Below are positions 27,562-35,428 of a stretch of DNA of 64,000 bases, in pieces (position 1 is the first letter of the stretch; the number at the start of each line of letters is the position of its first letter). The stretch covers positions 1 through 64,000 of the forward strand of contig JAWJLM010000015.1 in NCBI GenBank assembly GCA_040191315.1, given 5' to 3'. The notes under the pieces were generated by a model. The model did not search any database. It had not been told where the DNA came from and saw nothing but the letters and a program-made list of their open reading frames with translations. The position numbers and the translations under genes were made by a program. The stretch is from Bacillaceae bacterium S4-13-56 (GTDB lineage: Bacteria; Bacillota; Bacilli; Bacillales; JAWJLM01).

Positions 27562-27925
27562 TTACGATTCTGTGAAACAAGATTTTTCGGGTGGTGACAG
27601 GCACCAACAACAAATGCAAAGTATTAATAATTTGATCGCCATCATAGTAGCCCCATCCCGCAATGTAAAAATCGAAATCGAAGTGATTATGGTCCAATAA
27701 AGAGGATGTACAAACTCGTACAGATCTGTTGCCAAACGTCCCCCTGTCGCACTTAACAAATCCATTTCAGAATTATCTTTTGTTAACCCCAATTCATGTA
27801 GTAGTTTTTTTAATCTGGTCGTCTTTTATCTGGTAACCTACGATTAAATGGTCCGAAAAGTTGAAACGATGTATATGTTTTGTGATATCCGGAAAAGCCA
27901 AATGTGGTTTATAACCATTCTTCAT
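27562..27925 (-). pseudogene. Frameshifted small-protein gene
   Basis: A good start (GGAG, five bases, ATG 27925) begins MKNGYKPHLAFPDITKHIHR and runs to QIKK, where the frame is lost near a run of seven A. The next frame continues LLHELGLTKDNSEMDLLSAT and a likely membrane helix (WTIITSISIFTL, then AIKLLILCICCW), ending in a REP. The two parts together would make a protein of about 120 residues. I do not recognise the family. A structured leader with its own promoter lies upstream. Confidence 0.4.
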
Positions 27926-28020
27926 TGCTTCTCCTAATTTTCTTCTGTTTCCATGCTGTTCGGAGCCAGCTCTAATGTCGCTATTTAACAGAAGTTTGCC
28001 ACTGTTCTTGGCGGATAATT

Positions 28021-28156
28021 TTTAAAAAAAGAGCCGTTAGCTCTATTGACCATAGTATAATGGTCTGTAGAGCTGACAGCTCTTAATCTAGGAAAGGAAA
28101 AGGTTATTTGCTCCTCTTTGCTTGCAGGCCAGAGAACAAATAACCTCCCTACTACA
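28021..28156 (-). ncRNA. Structured leader or small RNA with two hairpins and a terminator
   Basis: Read on the minus strand from about 28156. The first stem pairs AGGTTATTTG (28137-28146) with CAAATAACCT (28101-28110). It hides a GGGAGG site and a TTG that would start an 11-codon reading frame (28104-28139). The second is a 52-nt imperfect hairpin (28031-28082) followed by seven T, a Rho-independent terminator. The terminator's 5' arm also contains the palindrome GAGCTGTCAGCTC, which could form a competing structure. This looks like a transcription attenuator for the small gene at 27925, or a free-standing small RNA. Confidence 0.5.
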
Positions 28157-28162
28157 ATGTCT

Positions 28163-28191
28163 ATTTTACTCAAATGTCCACTTACTATCAA
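28163..28191 (-). promoter_or_regulatory. Sigma-A-type promoter of the structured RNA
   Basis: TTGATA (28186-28191) and TAAAAT (28163-28168) are separated by exactly 17 bp on the minus strand, with five of six matches to each consensus hexamer. Start of transcription is expected near 28155. Confidence 0.65.
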
Positions 28192-28233
28192 AAAATAGAT
28201 GAAATTCATCGAAACCTTTGATGTGTGTTATGT

Positions 28234-28359
28234 GGTGCCTGACACCAGTGTTGAAATATAAAAAAATAATAGAAAGAAGCACAACAACAAACCCAACCAC
28301 CCCTACACTTCTATCCTACCAACATTCGACAAATTCCGGGGCGTCACTGTGACCATACC
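28234..28359. repeat. Family A repeat, 126-bp copy
   Basis: Left arm GGTGCCTGACACCAGTGTT, a middle of about 70 bp rich in A and C, and right arm CATTCGACAAATTCCGGGGC to GACCATACC. The whole unit recurs with few changes at 56649-56769. It stands immediately downstream of the DUF3800 gene. Confidence 0.85.
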
Positions 28360-28464
28360 AAAAAAAATCTCGCCAAGACTATGCTCGCGAGGTTTGTAAT
28401 GACAGGAATGTTCCCTCATTACTACTTTCATTATACTACATGTATAATATTTATCAACAAAAAA

Positions 28465-29340
28465 TTAAAATTCTACATCATTAATTTTCTGCTTTGTTAT
28501 TTTTAGTTTATTTATCCACTCTAAGGGATTGATAGAAGGTAGCCCGGGTACTTCAATAGGAATTTTTTCCGTTTCTAATTTCCATAAATCTCTTGAAATA
28601 ATAGTTGCCAAAAAATCTACGATCTCACTACCAGCATGTGGTAAACTTTCATTTTGAGCTACTTCATTCTTTCCAATAAAACGTATTTCGTCAAATAATT
28701 TTGTAATTGTTTGTGGACGAAAATGCTTTGTTCCTAATGTAATTGAATGATGATATGCTTCCTTTATATCATCCCTCTCCCCTAATCCTACGTCACCATC
28801 ATATCTTAGCTTTGTAATTCTATGTTCCTTAATAGGTTGTTCTTTATCAAGTCCTAATAAATAAAAGCTAAGCATATTCATATGTTCCCTAAGTGCAATA
28901 TATGGAGGTAAATATGTGTTCTTTTGTTTAAAGCTCTTTTTTTGGGATCGAATTCTATGTAGATGATCCCAACGATAACCTGTAATGAATACTTTCATTG
29001 GAAGACTACTTACCAATTCCAGCAATTCCTTGTAAAATTCATGCATTTTTCGGTTATCTATCTTTTCTGAATCCCTCTGAAAAATGTCAAACCATTGCTG
29101 ATCGTAAGGATGATTTGTGTTTTCATCTAACAAATGTTTAATGTCAGCAAAATGCATGGATAAGCCAATAGGGATCTCAAATTCTCTTCTAAATTTCATC
29201 CACTTGTTTTCTATTTCATTAATATAGATATCTTTGTCTGCAGTAATACTAACAATATTATAATATCTGTACGAATGATTTGTTAGATTTTCAATCTTTG
29301 ATTCGTCTAAATAAGTAATACACTGGACTGGAGAAGAAAT
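28465..29340 (-). CDS. DUF3800 protein (non-AUG start)
   Basis: Reads as a DUF3800 family protein, a family with a predicted nuclease-like Asp-Glu-Ser motif that is often linked with mobile DNA and defence. From the first ATG (29199) the N-terminal motif would be missing, but the open frame continues upstream and encodes ITYLDESKIEN, the expected motif. No ATG, GTG or TTG is present there. The best start is ATT at 29340, eight bases after AAGGAAG, giving 291 residues. HAGSEIVDFLATIISRDLWK near the C-terminus is conserved in the family. The alternative is a gene inactivated by loss of its start. Biological role unknown. Confidence 0.7.
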   Translation of the reverse strand: MSSPVQCITYLDESKIENLTNHSYRYYNIVSITADKDIYINEIENKWMKFRREFEIPIGLSMHFADIKHLLDENTNHPYDQQWFDIFQRDSEKIDNRKMHEFYKELLELVSSLPMKVFITGYRWDHLHRIRSQKKSFKQKNTYLPPYIALREHMNMLSFYLLGLDKEQPIKEHRITKLRYDGDVGLGERDDIKEAYHHSITLGTKHFRPQTITKLFDEIRFIGKNEVAQNESLPHAGSEIVDFLATIISRDLWKLETEKIPIEVPGLPSINPLEWINKLKITKQKINDVEF

Positions 29341-29431
29341 AGTAGATCTTCCTTTCTTTTGTGGTTATAAAAAGGATATTTTGGTAATAATTATTAGTAA
29401 TGTAATTAGGCATAGTCCTGAATTACAGCAT

Positions 29432-29466
29432 CCCCTTTCGGGCATAGTCCTGGAAAGGGGTTATTT
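29432..29466 (+). terminator. Hairpin with T-rich tail
   Basis: CCCCTTTC pairs with GAAAGGGG around a 13-nt loop, then TTATTTTTAT on the plus strand. The loop half-site GCATAGTCCTG also occurs 32 bp earlier (29410-29420). No plus-strand gene precedes it, so its function is unclear. The rest of the gap to 29873 has only a 14-codon frame at 29575 and nothing I can support. Confidence 0.4.
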
Positions 29467-29873
29467 TTATTATACCTAATTTTCTACATGATAAGAAATG
29501 GTTTCATAGATTCAATGTAACCAAATACATATATTTCCTATAATTGGGTATAGTAACAAAGGGAGAAATCAAAATATGAACTACACAAGTGGAACTTTAA
29601 AAGATGTTCTGGTTTACTAATTAGAATTAAAGGGTCAAAGTCATGTCTAATGATTTGGATCCTTTAACAAATGCTTTTAATCCCCAAAAACACTTCCCCA
29701 TTCTCTTGCTCTGACCCAATAATCCATAAGAAGAATTTCAATGCCACCCAACGAAAACACCCTTTTTGCCCCATTTTCCCAAGCTAAAAATTCCAGAGAG
29801 ACAAACTCTCATTTGACCTTTTACAAAGTAAGGATGTTGTCCAACGAAAAAAGAAGGAGGCAAATTCCCCCTT

Positions 29874-30902
29874 CTAAATAAACTCAAGCTTTTGAAAATG
29901 TTTCCATGCTTTTTCAATATGTTTACTATTAAAAACTTTACGCTTTCGTTCATTCCAATTGTGAACCTCATTAATGATAAAATCCAAAGTCAAATCCGAA
30001 CCATTATTTTCTCTAATAATCCAATGAACTGTTGCTAGCAACTCCATTCCATAAGGAGTTTCAAAACCTCGAATGATCTGTTGCACCTTAGAAAGTCTTT
30101 CTTCTGATTCTTCATCATTTCGAAGATAGTTTTTAGCTTTTTCTGCCGCATCTGATAGTAAATATATTTCCGCTTCTCGATTACGATCACCAAATCCTCT
30201 GATAAAATGACCATCCATTCTCAATAACACATGATTTAGATTTTCTGCATAAGGACCATATTTATTTTTCTCAAAACGTAATTTGAGCGGTTCGCCCACT
30301 TCTTGTAAGAAATAAGCGATTTTTTGTATTTCTAATAGTGATAAACGGTATCCTGGAACGGAGTAATCATTCATAGAAGCTAACAATAGTGCTCTAGATT
30401 TTGTCATATTAGGTTTTTTTGTTCTTATCTTCATTTCATCAGGCTTTGGGCTCCCTGCTGGTTCATAAACATGGATATCTATAAGTGAATTCTGGAAAGC
30501 ATCTACTATCTTGGCTTTTACTTTCACCCATTCCAATCCACCGTTTCCACATCCAAGTGGAGGGATTGCAACTGTTCGAATGCCTAAGTCATTAATTACT
30601 TTAACCAAGTCTTGTAAACCTTCTTCTACGTAATGCATTTTAGACTTTTCTTTCCAATGTTTTTTTGTTGGAAAGTTAATAATGTACTTCGTTCCAAATA
30701 AGGACTCTGTCGAAACTACATGTACTTTTCCTATTTCCATATTCCCTTGTTTACATTCTTTAGCATACTCTTTATAAACATCAGGATATGCTTGTTTAAA
30801 CTGTAAAGCAATGCCTTTTCCCATCACTCCGACACAGTTAACTGTGTTAACAAGAGCCTCTGCATCATCTTCTAACAAGTTGCCTGTTCTAAAATGTATC
30901 AA
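29874..30902 (-). CDS. darG: DarG-type antitoxin, macro-domain ADP-ribosylglycohydrolase
   Basis: The N-terminal macro domain (about residues 1-150) has NTVNCVGVMGKGIALQF and IPPLGCGNGGLEW, the ADP-ribose-binding loops that in DarG remove the ADP-ribose that DarT puts on thymidines of single-stranded DNA. The C-terminal part (about 165-340) carries the DarG-specific alpha-helical domain that also binds the toxin. About 342 residues, normal. The likely start is TTG 30902, eight bases after AGGAGGTGAT; a GTG at 30911 overlaps that site. A 169-bp family C repeat separates it from darT. Confidence 0.9.
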   Translation of the reverse strand: MIHFRTGNLLEDDAEALVNTVNCVGVMGKGIALQFKQAYPDVYKEYAKECKQGNMEIGKVHVVSTESLFGTKYIINFPTKKHWKEKSKMHYVEEGLQDLVKVINDLGIRTVAIPPLGCGNGGLEWVKVKAKIVDAFQNSLIDIHVYEPAGSPKPDEMKIRTKKPNMTKSRALLLASMNDYSVPGYRLSLLEIQKIAYFLQEVGEPLKLRFEKNKYGPYAENLNHVLLRMDGHFIRGFGDRNREAEIYLLSDAAEKAKNYLRNDEESEERLSKVQQIIRGFETPYGMELLATVHWIIRENNGSDLTLDFIINEVHNWNERKRKVFNSKHIEKAWKHFQKLEFI

Positions 30903-30917
30903 TTCAATCACCTCCTA

Positions 30918-31086
30918 ATAAGAAAAGCGCAAGCGCCCTCGATCATCGACGTAAGGCGGTGGACCTCATCGAGCGAGATATAGGAAACACGGTTCACGAA
31001 GTGAATCGATGTTGACTTATCGATTGAGAGGAGGGAACCGACTCTAGTCGATAGGGCGCTGGAGCTAGACAAATTTTATACTTTCT
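30918..31086. repeat. Family C repeat, 169-bp copy 2, between darT and darG
   Basis: Differs from 23118-23286 at one base (30981 region, T for A). Its last bases, read on the minus strand as AGAAAGTATAA, supply the final codons and stop of darT. Two near-identical copies 7.8 kb apart indicate recent movement or gene conversion. Confidence 0.88.
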
Positions 31087-31720
31087 GGTGTGTGAAATAA
31101 AAACGAGGTCTTACAACAACTGGTAAATCCAGTTTATAATTTTTTACTTTATCCTCAACTATCTCTTTCATTCGTTCATTTCTAACAGCAATCCCTAAAA
31201 AGTGCTCTAAGCCAATTCTCTCATGTACTAGAAATTCAGCTTGTCGTCTCCTTTTCCGATCAGGATCTTCCTCCGTATCATTCCAATATATCTCTTTCAT
31301 AATGTCCCAATCAACCTTATCTAAATCATGTATATCATTATAAAAATCGGTGATAAACATAATGGCATGACCATCAGTAAAAACAAATGACAACCCAGCA
31401 TCTACCACTTTGTCTGTGCTTGTAACAAAATAAACAATGTCATCTTGGCTCCCATCAAAGTCTATCACTCGTCCCTGTTTAATGGCATACAACATCGGTG
31501 ACCTAGGAGCAAAATAAAAAGGAACATAATCATGTAAACATCCATTGGGTTCAACAGGGATAACAGTAGTAGATCTTCTTTCTTGTAGTCCTTGATGGGC
31601 TATATTGGTATAGCCTACCTTTTGCTCTTGCACTTTGATATGAGATGCTAGTTCTCCATTACTAAAAATGGAATCTAAGTTTTTATAAAAAGAAATATGA
31701 AACAAAAGATGAGTTCCCAT
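31076..31720 (-). CDS. darT: DarT-type toxin, DNA thymidine ADP-ribosyltransferase
   Basis: 214-residue DUF4433/DarT protein. HISFYKNLDSIFSNG, RRSTTVIPVEPNGCLHDYVPFYFAPRSPMLY and RRRQAEFLVHERI (with the catalytic Glu) are family blocks, and the N-terminal His and YVPFYF sit in the NAD-binding region. DarT modifies thymidine in single-stranded DNA; with DarG it forms a toxin-antitoxin and anti-phage system. The last residues (THQKV) extend past the usual end, PRFYF, because the stop codon comes from the adjoining repeat. GGAAGTG precedes the ATG. No obvious promoter was fixed. Confidence 0.9.
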   Translation of the reverse strand: MGTHLLFHISFYKNLDSIFSNGELASHIKVQEQKVGYTNIAHQGLQERRSTTVIPVEPNGCLHDYVPFYFAPRSPMLYAIKQGRVIDFDGSQDDIVYFVTSTDKVVDAGLSFVFTDGHAIMFITDFYNDIHDLDKVDWDIMKEIYWNDTEEDPDRKRRRQAEFLVHERIGLEHFLGIAVRNERMKEIVEDKVKNYKLDLPVVVRPRFYFTHQKV

Positions 31721-32170
31721 TTATTCACTTCCACTACCTATTCTTTATAACTTCATATTACCATATTCGACATGACGTTAATAGAATCCTACTTTTTGTA
31801 AAACTCAGCTGAGTGAATTTGAAATCCAACGTTTTCTATCGGTAACTCCCTAACTCCTTACAACTTACCCATGCATGAAAAAGTTTTATAAAGTTTTATT
31901 TTTCTTTTCTCTCACACCTATAAACGAACGGTTTGTATCGATAACACCTTAACTCCTTACAATCTATACCCAGTAATACTTTGTGATATGATATTTTACT
32001 TTATTTTATCTTTTTGTCTCCCTCATTCCTTTAACAAATTCATTTTTTTGCTTGGGTGAATAGGTCGATGTCACAAACTCCTTGCCTCTCATGGATTTAT
32101 TATCCCTTCCAAAATGGTCGCTTTGTTGTCCAGCCTATCCGTTTTAAGGAGTTAGAAAAGGAAGCGACGA
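31721..32170. other. Relic-rich gap without an intact gene
   Basis: Between darT and the relic at 32171. On the minus strand a 28-codon frame (32006-32092, starting MRGKEFVTSTYSPKQK and ending in TAA) has protein-like composition but no clear ribosome binding site. Nothing else in the stretch can be supported. Confidence 0.35.
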
Positions 32171-32316
32171 TTACCGCCTCCTAAACATGGTTTCCACCAG
32201 CTGTTCGTATCCGTATTTATTAAAGAACTCAATGAGTGCCACTTCAAACAAGTCTCGTTGACTTATGTTTTTTCATTCGCAAAGTCCGTCACAAGCTCTT
32301 TAAGACTGCTCATCAT
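32171..32316 (-). pseudogene. Frameshifted small regulator-like gene
   Basis: MSSLKELVTDFANEKT is read from ATG near 32313-32316. After a frameshift it continues SQRDLFEVALIEFFNKYGYE then QLVETMFRRR and a stop. The joined sequence resembles small ribbon-helix-helix-type proteins of Bacillus plasmids, but I cannot name the family. It points to past plasmid or mobile DNA here. Confidence 0.4.
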
Positions 32317-32400
32317 TTATACACTTTACCTGAATGGGGATAAGGTACTTTTTATTTATGTAAAACTAAAAAGCGAAAATACACGCAGTGACAATCCCCT

Positions 32401-32828
32401 CTATACTATGTCCTTCCACTAAACACAACATTAATAATTTGTCTTTATTTGGTGCCTGACACCAGTGTTTGAAGCATTGGATAAGGTCCGTAGACAAGAA
32501 CAAGCCACACAACCTGAGTTAAAGAAATCACGCGATGTATGGCTTAAAAATCAAAAAAACCTTACCAAAAAACAAGAAAGAACATTAGCCAAATTAAAGG
32601 ATCTTGACTTAGCGACAGGGCGTGCATATCGAATGAAATTATCCCTTCAGAATATGTTTACCAGGTCGCCAATCATTTCCAAAATGCATTTTGACGAATG
32701 GTATAACTGTGCGATACGTTCTCAGCTGACGACTATGATCAAGCTGGCCAAGTCGCTTAAAAAACATAAAGACGGTATCTTAAGATCCCAACATTCGACA
32801 AATTCCGGGGCGTCACTGTGACCATACC
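32401..32828 (+). mobile_element. Composite family A element carrying a transposase fragment
   Basis: The left arm (CTATACTATGTCCTTCCACT to GGTGCCTGACACCAGTGTTT, 32401-32470) matches 56600-56668, and the right arm (CCAACATTCGACAAATTCCG to GACCATACC, 32788-32828) matches 56729-56769. Where the 56-kb copy has about 60 bp of filler, this one has 317 bp of ISL3 transposase gene. So the same two ends enclose different cargo. Confidence 0.75.
32470..32787 (+). pseudogene. ISL3 transposase fragment
   Basis: Corresponds to about residues 255-360 of the transposase at 2780-4012 (from EALDKVRRQEQ to KKHKDGILR) and is nearly identical, with about six substitutions. It lacks the zinc finger, the first two catalytic acids and the C-terminal Glu, so it cannot be active. 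Its joins with the repeat arms are exact at both ends. Confidence 0.92.
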
Positions 32829-32894
32829 ATATGGTAAAATATATTCATATAATCTTTCAATCTAGTAATTACAACAAAGGGGAGACAACAAATT

Positions 32895-35345
32895 ATGAAA
32901 AAGATTAGACTATCGATTCTATTGATTTTCGTTTTACTTCTTCCGACTAATATTTTTCTGACTAATATTTTTCTGATTCAAGCTTTTGCTGAAGGAAATG
33001 GATCGGGGGATATTGTTGTCAATGACCGTCGCATAATGATAAAAGTATTGGATGTGGATGAGTTTACTTACAACTCATCAATTTTTGATAAGCCTACGGA
33101 TTATGGTGTTATGGCGGAAAATGAATATCTTTTTCTACGTGTTAGAGATAAGGCGGACTATAAGGAGGCTTTAGAGGAGTTAAAGCAAGACCCCATGGTG
33201 TTGTTCGCGGAACCAGATTATATTCGAATCCTTGAGTACATACCAAGTGATCCTTATTATCCTGAGCAGGGTTACTTACGTGACATCAACATGGAACGCG
33301 CATGGGATTTCACCAAAGGGTCTTCTGAAACTGTGGTAGCCGTCTTTGATACTGGCGTGGAGAGTAGTCACCCTGACCTGGTTGGAAGAGTACTGCCTGG
33401 ATATGATTTTTTTAACGAGGACTCTATACCTGAAGATAACCACGGGCATGGAACTCTTGTTTCAGGTGTAATTGCAGCAAACACCAATCATACTGGTGTT
33501 GCCGGTATAAATTTTCAAACAAAAATACTTCCTGTGAAGGTAGCTGAACAGGAAAGAGTGAGTGACAGCGCATTTTTAAAGGGAATTTATTACGCGATGG
33601 AACAACAGGTTGATGTAATGAATCTGAGTTTTGCGGGCCCCTCTCTTAATTTAGCCATTCAAGAAGCATTACTTGAAGCTTATAATCAGGGGATTGTCAT
33701 TGTAGCTTCAGCCGGAAATGATGGAAATAACCAGCCTCTTTACCCCGCCTCTTATCCATGGGTGATTAGCGTTGCCTCGACTGGTGTCAACGACTTACCT
33801 TCTAGCTTTTCTAATTACGGAGGTTGGATTGATATAGCGGCGCCGGGGGAGGACATTATCACTACATGGCCAAATGGAAAATATATAGTTGCAACAGGAA
33901 CCTCCCTCTCAGCACCCATCGTTAGCGGAATTGCTTCGCTACTGATTGCAGTGAATCCCGCTTGGGTTCCTGCTCAAATTGAGTATTCTATGCAGAAAAG
34001 TGCCATTCGTAATTCTGGATCGGAGTGGAATGAATTTGTGGGATATGGGCGTGTCGATGCGTATCGTGCTTTGGAAGTTATAGTTCCTGTACCAAATTTC
34101 ACACCAAAGACGATATCTTCTGATGAGGTTGTTAGTGCAACTCTGGGCCTTCCTATGGAGCGAGATGTGTATAAACTGGATGTTGGAGCTAACGGGGAGA
34201 TTAAGATTTTACTTCAAGGGGTCCCATCAACCCTTGATCTGATTGGGATTTTACAAAAGAAGGATTTGGATGGAACACTTGTCACTCTGGAGGAGTTTGA
34301 TTTCCAAGGTAAGGGTGGGGCAGAAACTTTTACTTACCCTGTTCAAACCGAGGAATACTATTTTAGTGTTTATGAAAAATATAACCATTGGTCTGAGAGC
34401 CCCTATCAAGTAGTTGCTAATTTCCCACAGGCGGTGGCAGCTTCAGCTTTGGAGGAAGGGACAGTGGCGAGGATTTCAGGAAAAACAAGAATTAATACTG
34501 CAGTGGAAATATCCAAAGTCGGTTGGCCAAGCGGATCCACTAATGTAGTGATTGCAACAGCTGGCAACTTCCCAGGAGCATTGGCTGGAGCACCTCTTGC
34601 GCACCAGCTTGAAGCGCCTATTTTGTTAACGAATAAAGATCATCTTTCTAGTGCTACGGCCACGGAATTGGCTCGTTTGAATGCTAAGAATGTCATTGTT
34701 ATTGGAGGACCGGTTTCTATTTCTGCTCAAGTGGAGGAGGATCTGAAGGGGCTCGGTGTTAATGTACAACGAATTGCCGGACAGACACGATCAGACAGTG
34801 CACGGTTGATCGCATTAGAAATGGAGAAACGAAGTGGCATTAAACCCAGCAAAGCAATTGTTGTTTACGATAACAACTTCCCTGATGCCCTTTCCATAGC
34901 CCCATATGCAGCTAGGAATGGGTATCCTATTTTATTTACGGGAAAGAACCTATTGCCAACGGAAACTTCTGAATACTTGAAGGGAATATCAGAAACACTT
35001 GTCATAGGTGGGACAGGCGTTATAAGTAATTCTGTTTTCAATCAATTACCGAACCCAGTCAGAATTGGTGGAGCTAACCGTTATGATACGATGGCGATGA
35101 TTGTACAGAAATTGATGCCAGCTTCTGAAAATGCCTTCGTGGCCACTGGAGAAAGTTTTGCTGATGCATTGACCGGGTCAGTTTTAGCAGCAAAAAGAAA
35201 TGTACCATTACTACTTGTTTCTACGAATAAGGTGCCATCGGAAACTTCGTTAGTGATTGCAGAAAAGGACGTACGGAATTTTACCATCTTTGGTGGAACA
35301 GTTGCGGTTAGTGACTCAGTGGTTACAGAACTTAAAGGAGAATAA
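32895..35345 (+). CDS. Secreted subtilisin-like protease with three CWB2 wall-binding repeats
   Basis: 816 residues. After a signal peptide (about 1-32) and a propeptide-like region comes an S8 protease domain with Asp152 (VFDTGVESSHPDL), His185 (HGHGTLVSG) and Ser337 (GTSLSAPIVSG), all in family order, plus the oxyanion Asn in SAGNDGN. A linker domain (about 400-520) precedes three CWB2 repeats (about 535-816; RISGKTRINTAVEIS, RIAGQTRSDSARLIA, RIGGANRYDTMAMIV), which bind wall polymers non-covalently. Start has GGGGAG. The signal peptide holds a 15-bp tandem duplication (32946-32960 and 32961-32975) encoding TNIFL twice. A processing or turnover role at the S-layer is plausible. Confidence 0.93.
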   Translation: MKKIRLSILLIFVLLLPTNIFLTNIFLIQAFAEGNGSGDIVVNDRRIMIKVLDVDEFTYNSSIFDKPTDYGVMAENEYLFLRVRDKADYKEALEELKQDPMVLFAEPDYIRILEYIPSDPYYPEQGYLRDINMERAWDFTKGSSETVVAVFDTGVESSHPDLVGRVLPGYDFFNEDSIPEDNHGHGTLVSGVIAANTNHTGVAGINFQTKILPVKVAEQERVSDSAFLKGIYYAMEQQVDVMNLSFAGPSLNLAIQEALLEAYNQGIVIVASAGNDGNNQPLYPASYPWVISVASTGVNDLPSSFSNYGGWIDIAAPGEDIITTWPNGKYIVATGTSLSAPIVSGIASLLIAVNPAWVPAQIEYSMQKSAIRNSGSEWNEFVGYGRVDAYRALEVIVPVPNFTPKTISSDEVVSATLGLPMERDVYKLDVGANGEIKILLQGVPSTLDLIGILQKKDLDGTLVTLEEFDFQGKGGAETFTYPVQTEEYYFSVYEKYNHWSESPYQVVANFPQAVAASALEEGTVARISGKTRINTAVEISKVGWPSGSTNVVIATAGNFPGALAGAPLAHQLEAPILLTNKDHLSSATATELARLNAKNVIVIGGPVSISAQVEEDLKGLGVNVQRIAGQTRSDSARLIALEMEKRSGIKPSKAIVVYDNNFPDALSIAPYAARNGYPILFTGKNLLPTETSEYLKGISETLVIGGTGVISNSVFNQLPNPVRIGGANRYDTMAMIVQKLMPASENAFVATGESFADALTGSVLAAKRNVPLLLVSTNKVPSETSLVIAEKDVRNFTIFGGTVAVSDSVVTELKGE

Positions 35346-35428
35346 TTGGGGTTTGTGTTAGTTTTTCCGCTTTGTGGTAAAATGTGTTGGAGTATCGGTT
35401 AAGATTTTTTTTAAAAGGAGTTTAGCTG

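Noticed and set aside
27985-28209. 74-codon frame on the minus strand
   Set aside because: Its start lies upstream of the predicted promoter and it runs through both hairpins and into the terminator; no ribosome binding site.
29738-29971. 77-codon frame overlapping the darG end
   Set aside because: It is a shadow of darG in another frame, with no ribosome binding site.
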